Of a stretch of DNA of 32,067 nucleotides, positions 29,966 to 32,067 are shown piece after piece. Each line of letters opens with the position of its first letter. Position 1 is the first letter of the stretch. Source of the DNA: a virus; the IMG/VR virus record IMGVR_UViG_3300027833_000147, positions 1 through 32,067 of that record, one strand, 5' to 3'. Under the pieces are notes generated by a model, which was given only the letters and a program-made list of their open reading frames with translations, was not told the origin of the DNA and did no database searches. Made by a program: the position numbers and the translations under genes.

Positions 29966-30388
29966 ATGAAGTCATATTTTATAAAGATAAAAGAAACACT
30001 TTTATATTACGATATACAACCACTGTTATTTTTTTGGATAGCGAGTGATTTATTAAATAATATGGTGTTATGGACAACACCCACCTATTGGGAAGATGCC
30101 GGACAACCTAACACTTATTGGTTGTATATGTCTTATTTTGTTTTAAGTTTATCGATGTTAGTGACTTTGAATAATATCAAATGGTTATCAAGAGCGGTTA
30201 CAGGTTACCTTTTACTTACATTATTCTCAACGGTAAGATATGTTGTAAATATTTTTAGTGATTCAGGTGAACCTTTTGGGGTTATAGATGTGAAGAATTT
30301 AATAATTACTATGTGGTATGCTTTTATGTGGTCATGGATATTATTTAAACTAAAAAGAGAAATCTTATATAAATCATTAAAGAAATGA
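29966..30388 (+). CDS. Multi-pass membrane protein, 140 residues
   Basis: Hydrophobic segments lie at about 17-35 (IQPLLFFWIASDLLNNMVL), 52-70 (WLYMSYFVLSLSMLVTL), 77-97 (SRAVTGYLLLTLFSTVRYVVNIF) and 110-128 (LIITMWYAFMWSWILFKL), so three or four membrane helices, with basic ends. The pattern would suit a holin, and the next gene has the form of a membrane protein with a coiled-coil tail, but neither is next to the lysozyme gene. Function is therefore only a suggestion. It overlaps the next gene by four bases (ATGA). Confidence 0.75.
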   Translation: MKSYFIKIKETLLYYDIQPLLFFWIASDLLNNMVLWTTPTYWEDAGQPNTYWLYMSYFVLSLSMLVTLNNIKWLSRAVTGYLLLTLFSTVRYVVNIFSDSGEPFGVIDVKNLIITMWYAFMWSWILFKLKREILYKSLKK

Positions 30389-30672
30389 GCGAACAATTAA
30401 CTACCATTATTATTACTACATTAACAGTTGCTGGAGGGGCAGGAGCGTGGAAATTCTATGAGTTTTTAATTCGTAATAAGAGAGAAAAACAAAAAGAAGA
30501 ATTATCTGAGCAGAACATGTATCGTGATGACTTACGTACTAGAGTTGAAAAACTTGAAAGTGATAAAGATGAATGTACTATGACATTACGAGAGTTAAGT
30601 TCAGAATTATCTGCAATCAAAGTTAAGTTAGATTTTTTAGAAAGAGAAAATGATAGATTAAAGTACCGTTAA
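30385..30672 (+). CDS. Single-pass membrane protein with coiled coil, 95 residues
   Basis: TTIIITTLTVAGGAGAWKFYEFLI (residues about 5-28) is a membrane helix with a Gly-rich centre; the rest is a charged coiled coil (LRTRVEKLESDKDE, then LSSELSAIKVKLDFLERENDRLKYR). Proteins of this layout (Gly-rich N-terminal helix, Trp-Lys-Phe-Tyr, coiled coil) recur in phages and are sometimes called spanin- or holin-like. I give it no fixed function. It is translated by ATGA overlap with the 140-residue membrane protein, so they probably act together. Confidence 0.78.
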   Translation: MSEQLTTIIITTLTVAGGAGAWKFYEFLIRNKREKQKEELSEQNMYRDDLRTRVEKLESDKDECTMTLRELSSELSAIKVKLDFLERENDRLKYR

Positions 30673-30697
30673 TAGTTAACAATTGAAGGATAATTCG

Positions 30698-30705
30698 TAT
30701 CTTTG
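30698..30705 (+). promoter_or_regulatory. TATCTTTG box before the 30713 gene
   Basis: TATCTTTG matches the Bacteroidetes -7 consensus TAnnTTTG, 7 bases before the ATG at 30713. A -33 TTTG is not found at the right distance. Confidence 0.4.
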
Positions 30706-30712
30706 TTTTATT

Positions 30713-30994
30713 ATGGAAGAACTAATATTAAAATTGTCTGATATTGAAGAAATTAACTTCACAACAATCATCAATGAAGTTATTGAGATTGATTGTAGAG
30801 AAGAGGCGAGTAAGATTGTTAGTCACTATATAAATGGTGACTTTTTAATGCGTTTCGGATTGTTAGTACTTTATAGTATGTATCTGACTGATGATATTGA
30901 TAAATTCATCTTAGAGTTAGATAATTTAAAGATAAAATTAATTAAAGAAAATTTAATACCTGAGTTTGGATGCTTCGGTACAACAATTGATTAA
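30713..30994 (+). CDS. Unknown acidic helical protein, 93 residues
   Basis: I use the ATG at 30713 because the -7 box lies at 30698-30705; an upstream in-frame ATG at 30683 would be before it. MEELILKLSDIEEINFTTIINEVIEIDCREEASKIV is a helical repeat-like start, followed by GDFLMRFGLLVLYSMYLTDDIDKFILEL. No family recognised. It is separated from the DHFR gene by five bases, so both are likely in one transcript. Confidence 0.72.
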   Translation: MEELILKLSDIEEINFTTIINEVIEIDCREEASKIVSHYINGDFLMRFGLLVLYSMYLTDDIDKFILELDNLKIKLIKENLIPEFGCFGTTID

Positions 30995-30999
30995 ACTAA

Positions 31000-31377
31000 A
31001 TGAAGGCGATAATAGCGGTTAATAATCTTGGTTTTATTGGGTTAGGTGATAAGTTACTTTGGCACAATAAAAAAGATTTAATTCATTTTAAACGTATGAC
31101 ACATGGTGATACGTTATTAGTAGGTTATAGAACCTCAAAAGCCTTACCGACACTACCAGGTAGAGATTTAGTTATTGTTGATAGACGAGATAGTTCAATA
31201 CTACACTATTATGACTCGGATTGGTGTATAGGAGGTAAAATAACATATGAGAGATTTTGTGAATCATTTACGGAGTTACATATATCTCATATCGATAATA
31301 ATGAAATAGGGGACGTAACGTTTCCAAATCTAAGTAGGTTAAATCCTCAATGTAAGATTTATAACTACAACTTTTAA
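31000..31377 (+). CDS. Dihydrofolate reductase-like protein, short form
   Basis: The product has 125 residues, against about 160 for usual DHFR. KAIIAVNNLGFIGLGDKLLWHNKKDLIHFKRMTHG carries the active-site acid (Asp26) and the folate-binding helix; LLVGYRTSKALPTLPGRDLVIV and CIGGKITYERF (GG of the NADPH site) follow. It reduces dihydrofolate to tetrahydrofolate with NADPH, refilling the cofactor used by thymidylate synthase at 19911. The shortening is mainly between LPGRDLVIV and CIGGK and at the C-terminus, so activity is likely but not certain. Confidence 0.88.
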   Translation: MKAIIAVNNLGFIGLGDKLLWHNKKDLIHFKRMTHGDTLLVGYRTSKALPTLPGRDLVIVDRRDSSILHYYDSDWCIGGKITYERFCESFTELHISHIDNNEIGDVTFPNLSRLNPQCKIYNYNF

Positions 31378-31380
31378 ACA

Positions 31381-32067
31381 ATGAAAAATATGAAAAATTT
31401 ATTACTATTATTAATCGTACTCCTAACGACAAGTTGCGCGACATTTACAGTATCGACATTAAATCATGACCCAATATACGAAGACGAAAACTACTACGTA
31501 GTTGGGGATAATATAAAGGTGGATACTCTAAACGAATTTCAATTTAGAAATAAACTAAGAACGGATATAGGTTTTAGATTAGACTTTGCAAGATATGCTT
31601 TGAGTCAACCAGTGTCATTTGATTGGAATAACAGATTGTTAGGAAGACAGTATGATTCTAGGTATAATTCTTATTATTGGAATAGAGACCAAATGTGGAA
31701 TGATTGGGCTTGGGGTTATACAGGCTGGAATTCTTGGGGTTCTCCTCATAGATGGTCACCATTTGGATATGATAGATGGGGTTATGGGTTCTACTATGGT
31801 TGGAATAACCACGGATGGGGATATAATGGGTACTATGGTAATGGATGGAATAACTATGGATGGAATAACTATGGGTGGAATAATTATTACGGTCAAAATA
31901 ATTGGTACGGAAGACGAGGTAGAAACAATGTGTCGTATATCAACGGTCGAAGAGGTAGTACTATGAGTATACGAGATAGAATAGGGCAATCATCAATGAT
32001 TGAGTCAACTAAACCAAGAGTTAATGTTACTAAACCAAGAGTTAATGTTACTAAACCAAGAGTTAAT
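31381..32067 (+). CDS. Tyr/Trp/Asn/Gly-rich lipoprotein, partial (runs off the window)
   Basis: The frame is open from the ATG at 31381 to the last base (229 codons). MKNMKNLLLLLIVLLTTSC is a lipoprotein signal with lipobox TTSC (Cys19). After a globular part of about 90 residues comes a low-complexity region with repeated YGWNNYGWNNY-type units (about residues 120-180), then an Arg-rich stretch and a tandem repeat TKPRVNV at the right edge. Lipoproteins with Trp/Asn/Tyr/Gly-rich repeats occur in Flavobacteriia chromosomes, where they are often mislabelled; the presence here suggests acquisition from a host. An outer-membrane location is likely; function unknown (superinfection exclusion is one idea, inference only). 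Confidence 0.8.
   Translation, partial: MKNMKNLLLLLIVLLTTSCATFTVSTLNHDPIYEDENYYVVGDNIKVDTLNEFQFRNKLRTDIGFRLDFARYALSQPVSFDWNNRLLGRQYDSRYNSYYWNRDQMWNDWAWGYTGWNSWGSPHRWSPFGYDRWGYGFYYGWNNHGWGYNGYYGNGWNNYGWNNYGWNNYYGQNNWYGRRGRNNVSYINGRRGSTMSIRDRIGQSSMIESTKPRVNVTKPRVNVTKPRVN
32008..32067 (+). repeat. Tandem 21-base repeat encoding TKPRVNV
   Basis: The unit starting ACTAAACCAAGAGTTAATG repeats every 21 bases, with two full copies and most of a third before the window ends. Copies are identical in DNA, indicating recent expansion, and the array may continue past the edge. Confidence 0.92.

Noticed and set aside
1-32067. tRNA genes, CRISPR arrays, insertion sequences, integrase or attachment sites
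   Set aside because: I saw no cloverleaf with a TTCGA arm, no spaced identical repeats, and no transposase or integrase motifs in any frame.

Overview
The window is AT-rich, gene-dense and almost fully coding. It looks like part of a large tailed-phage genome (or a closely related prophage or metagenomic contig) whose host is a Bacteroidetes/Flavobacteriia bacterium, probably marine or aquatic. Phage evidence: two consecutive peptidase-S74 (intramolecular chaperone) tail proteins including a 1321-residue collagen-like fibre, a GH24 lysozyme, a peptidoglycan hydrolase, thymidylate synthase and DHFR, DUF3310, an orphan DNA methyltransferase, and dozens of small overlapping unknown genes. Host evidence: Bacteroidetes-type promoters (TTTG-N19/20-TAnnTTTG), A-rich leaders instead of Shine-Dalgarno sites, a DUF2452 protein, and lipoproteins of Bacteroidetes style.

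Layout. 1-4115: tail fibre genes. 4099-5367 (minus): an unknown acidic protein and a 43-residue Cys-rich peptide. 5470-12122: two paralogous large unknown proteins, a conserved phage protein, DUF2452, a GT11-type fucosyltransferase, DUF3310, a beta-class methyltransferase and a small basic ORF, ending in a terminator. 12165-14929: a lysis/cell-wall module made of lysozyme and a DHH-phosphoesterase/M15-peptidase/peptidoglycan-binding fusion. 14935-15948: DUF192 (minus), a Nudix hydrolase and a small protein. 15949-17050: no protein gene, but a roughly 0.9-kb structured RNA gene with its own promoters and terminator. 17111-19154: small membrane and unknown proteins plus a cytidylyltransferase. 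19155-19265: a second, short structured RNA candidate. 19324-23575: small genes around thyA. 23572-24618 (minus): an unknown protein and DUF6915. 24708-28839: sulfatase, small ORFs and a GH16-like secreted lipoprotein. 28921-32067: a conserved phage protein, cyclophilin, membrane proteins, DHFR and a truncated Tyr/Trp/Asn-rich lipoprotein.

Three things stand out. (1) The large RNA gene has host-type promoters and an rRNA-leader-like hairpin plus boxA element; it is a candidate giant ornate RNA of the GOLLD/ROOL kind or a new family. (2) At least six proteins, including the lysozyme and the DHH/M15 fusion, begin with a short leader ending in [L/I]-x-E followed mostly by a small residue. This resembles T4 capsid-targeting peptides cut by the prohead protease, and suggests a set of proteins packaged in the head. 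(3) A 9-base motif, TATATTTAT, without a -33 box, lies upstream of seven gene starts in the coding orientation. It is a candidate phage-specific (late) promoter and precedes several of the leader-bearing genes. A sulfatase plus GH16-like lipoprotein pair hints at phage-carried marine polysaccharide degradation.
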